IMG/VR virus record: IMGVR_UViG_3300030202_002508
Coordinates: 1 to 23,186 of that record
Length of the DNA: 23,186 nt
Direction: 5' to 3' (one strand)
Origin: a virus
In this document: positions 22,689 to 23,186 of the stretch, piece by piece
Position numbering within the stretch: position 1 is the stretch's first letter
How the letters are laid out: the number at the start of each line of letters is the position of its first letter
Made by a program: the position numbers and the translations under genes
Notes under the pieces: model-generated
Seen by the model: only the letters and a program-made list of their open reading frames with translations
What the model was told of the DNA's origin: nothing
Databases searched by the model: none

Positions 22689-22731
22689 CCAGAGGGGGGC
22701 CATGCACGAATGGAAACCTTGACCCCCTTGG
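22689..22731 (-). promoter_or_regulatory. GC-rich structured leader upstream of the DUF932 gene
   Basis: In a very AT-rich genome this 43-nt stretch is GC-rich. CCA-g-AGGGGG (22689-22698) pairs with CCCCCTTGG (22723-22731), nine pairs with one bulged base. Inside, CCAT (22700-703) pairs with ATGG (22710-713) around a 6-nt loop. No T-run follows on either strand, so it is not an ordinary terminator. It lies 20 nt before the DUF932 start and could control translation or mark a processing or protein-binding site. Confidence 0.55.
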
Positions 22732-22739
22732 ACTTATTA

Positions 22740-22747
22740 CAAATATA
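22740..22747 (-). promoter_or_regulatory. Bacteroidota-type -7 box (TATATTTG), tentative
   Basis: On the minus strand TATATTTG fits the TAnnTTTG -7 consensus of Bacteroidota, with a TTTG 15 nt upstream rather than the usual 19-21. It would start a transcript through the structured leader into the DUF932 operon. The spacing makes it tentative. Confidence 0.35.
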
Positions 22748-22757
22748 ATAATAAAAC

Positions 22758-23186
22758 TTATTCAAACAACAGCAATTGGTTGTTTTTTATACCAATTATG
22801 TTATTTATTTCTTTCTCAATTGCATTTAAATAATATTTTTCATTAATGTCATAGTCTGACCACTTTTTATTTTCTATTTGATTCATTACAGTTTGAACCC
22901 ATTGCCCAGACTCTAATTGAATTTCTCTATTATCATTTTTATTTATTTTTACTATTTTGCAACCTTTATTTGAAATATAATATCTATTAATTTTTTGCAA
23001 TTCATCTTGTTTTGCTATTCCATTTTTAACATATATAGCATGTTGTCTCCATGCTCCTTTAGATTTACCTCCTATACAATAATCAAGAATATTTCTATTA
23101 TGTTTTATTGTATATTCAGGTAAAGTTCCATCAACAAAGTAAGCGTACAATGCTTTTGGAATGATCATTTTAGACTTGTTTTTATG
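22758..23186 (-). CDS. DNA polymerase, phage family B-like, C-terminal fragment (5' partial)
   Basis: The frame stays open to the window edge. The apparent ATG at 23168 is internal: HKNKSKMIIPKALYAYFV, then RNILDYCIG, matches the conserved C-terminal stretch of phage DNA polymerases of the B-like type (typically hKnxS.lvvPKAl.aYf...DI.dfc...K). It continues with INRYYISNKGCKIVKI, and DINEKYY near the end. Catalytic motifs lie outside the window. The very end NNQLLLFE resembles the sliding-clamp-binding pentapeptide QL[SD]LF, a feature expected of a replicative polymerase. Family recognition is by remembered conservation and not by search; a different polymerase family cannot be excluded. Confidence 0.65.
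   Translation of the reverse strand, partial: HKNKSKMIIPKALYAYFVDGTLPEYTIKHNRNILDYCIGGKSKGAWRQHAIYVKNGIAKQDELQKINRYYISNKGCKIVKINKNDNREIQLESGQWVQTVMNQIENKKWSDYDINEKYYLNAIEKEINNIIGIKNNQLLLFE

Noticed and set aside
1-23186. tRNA or rRNA genes
   Set aside because: No cloverleaf with a GGTTCGAAxxC-type T arm or rRNA-like conserved segment was noticed on either strand by reading.

Overview
The window looks like part of a lytic-type tailed-phage genome infecting a marine Bacteroidota (flavobacterium-like) host. Phage hallmarks are the C-terminal part of a phage-type DNA polymerase, a B12-dependent ribonucleotide reductase, a DUF932 protein, a holin-like protein, a giant multidomain protein and dense ATGA/TAATG gene overlaps. 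Host hallmarks are very AT-rich DNA, no Shine-Dalgarno sites (starts follow A/T-only leaders), signal peptides ending in an A/G-Q junction, and a type IX secretion (T9SS) sorting domain on one protein. All functional names rest on motif reading only; no database search was run.

Layout. Nt 2-5095 (+): 3' part of a gene for a protein of more than 1,690 residues with a RecB/Cas4-like nuclease domain that appears to hold a LysM insert. Nt 5188-7443 (-): small TM protein, class II ribonucleotide reductase, and a 50-aa Cys-rich DUF5522-like protein. Nt 7463-7487: palindromic divergent promoter region. Nt 7507-11791 (+): putative virion genes, namely a LamG-like lectin, five related ~120-aa beta-rich proteins, a TM/coiled-coil protein, a thioredoxin-fold protein lacking its CxxC, and a 32-aa Cys-rich peptide. 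Nt 11796-15853 (+): a 999-aa T9SS-targeted protein with 14 Cys repeats, coupled to a probable outer-membrane beta-barrel. Nt 15903-16457: micro-ORFs and a CDGSH-motif protein. Nt 16476-17840: five consecutive, otherwise different small basic proteins that all end in nearly the same peptide (GGAVGPNGVL-like). Nt 17837-20305: a secreted protein, a Lys/Gly-Gly repeat protein, the holin, a second protein with the LPKAQxGFF module, and a 41-aa basic protein. Nt 20308-20334: bidirectional terminator. Nt 20318-23186 (-): MazG/DUF1599-like protein, two small ORFs, spore-photoproduct-lyase-like radical SAM protein, DUF932 protein behind a GC-rich structured leader, and the DNA polymerase C-terminus.

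The minus-strand blocks look like nucleotide and DNA metabolism (RNR, polymerase, repair, DUF932). The plus-strand blocks look like late virion, envelope-modification and lysis functions. The most unusual content is the shared C-terminal peptide across five neighbouring genes, and the host-envelope-directed pair (T9SS cargo plus beta-barrel). After the short genes are added, no gene-free stretch exceeds about 100 bases.
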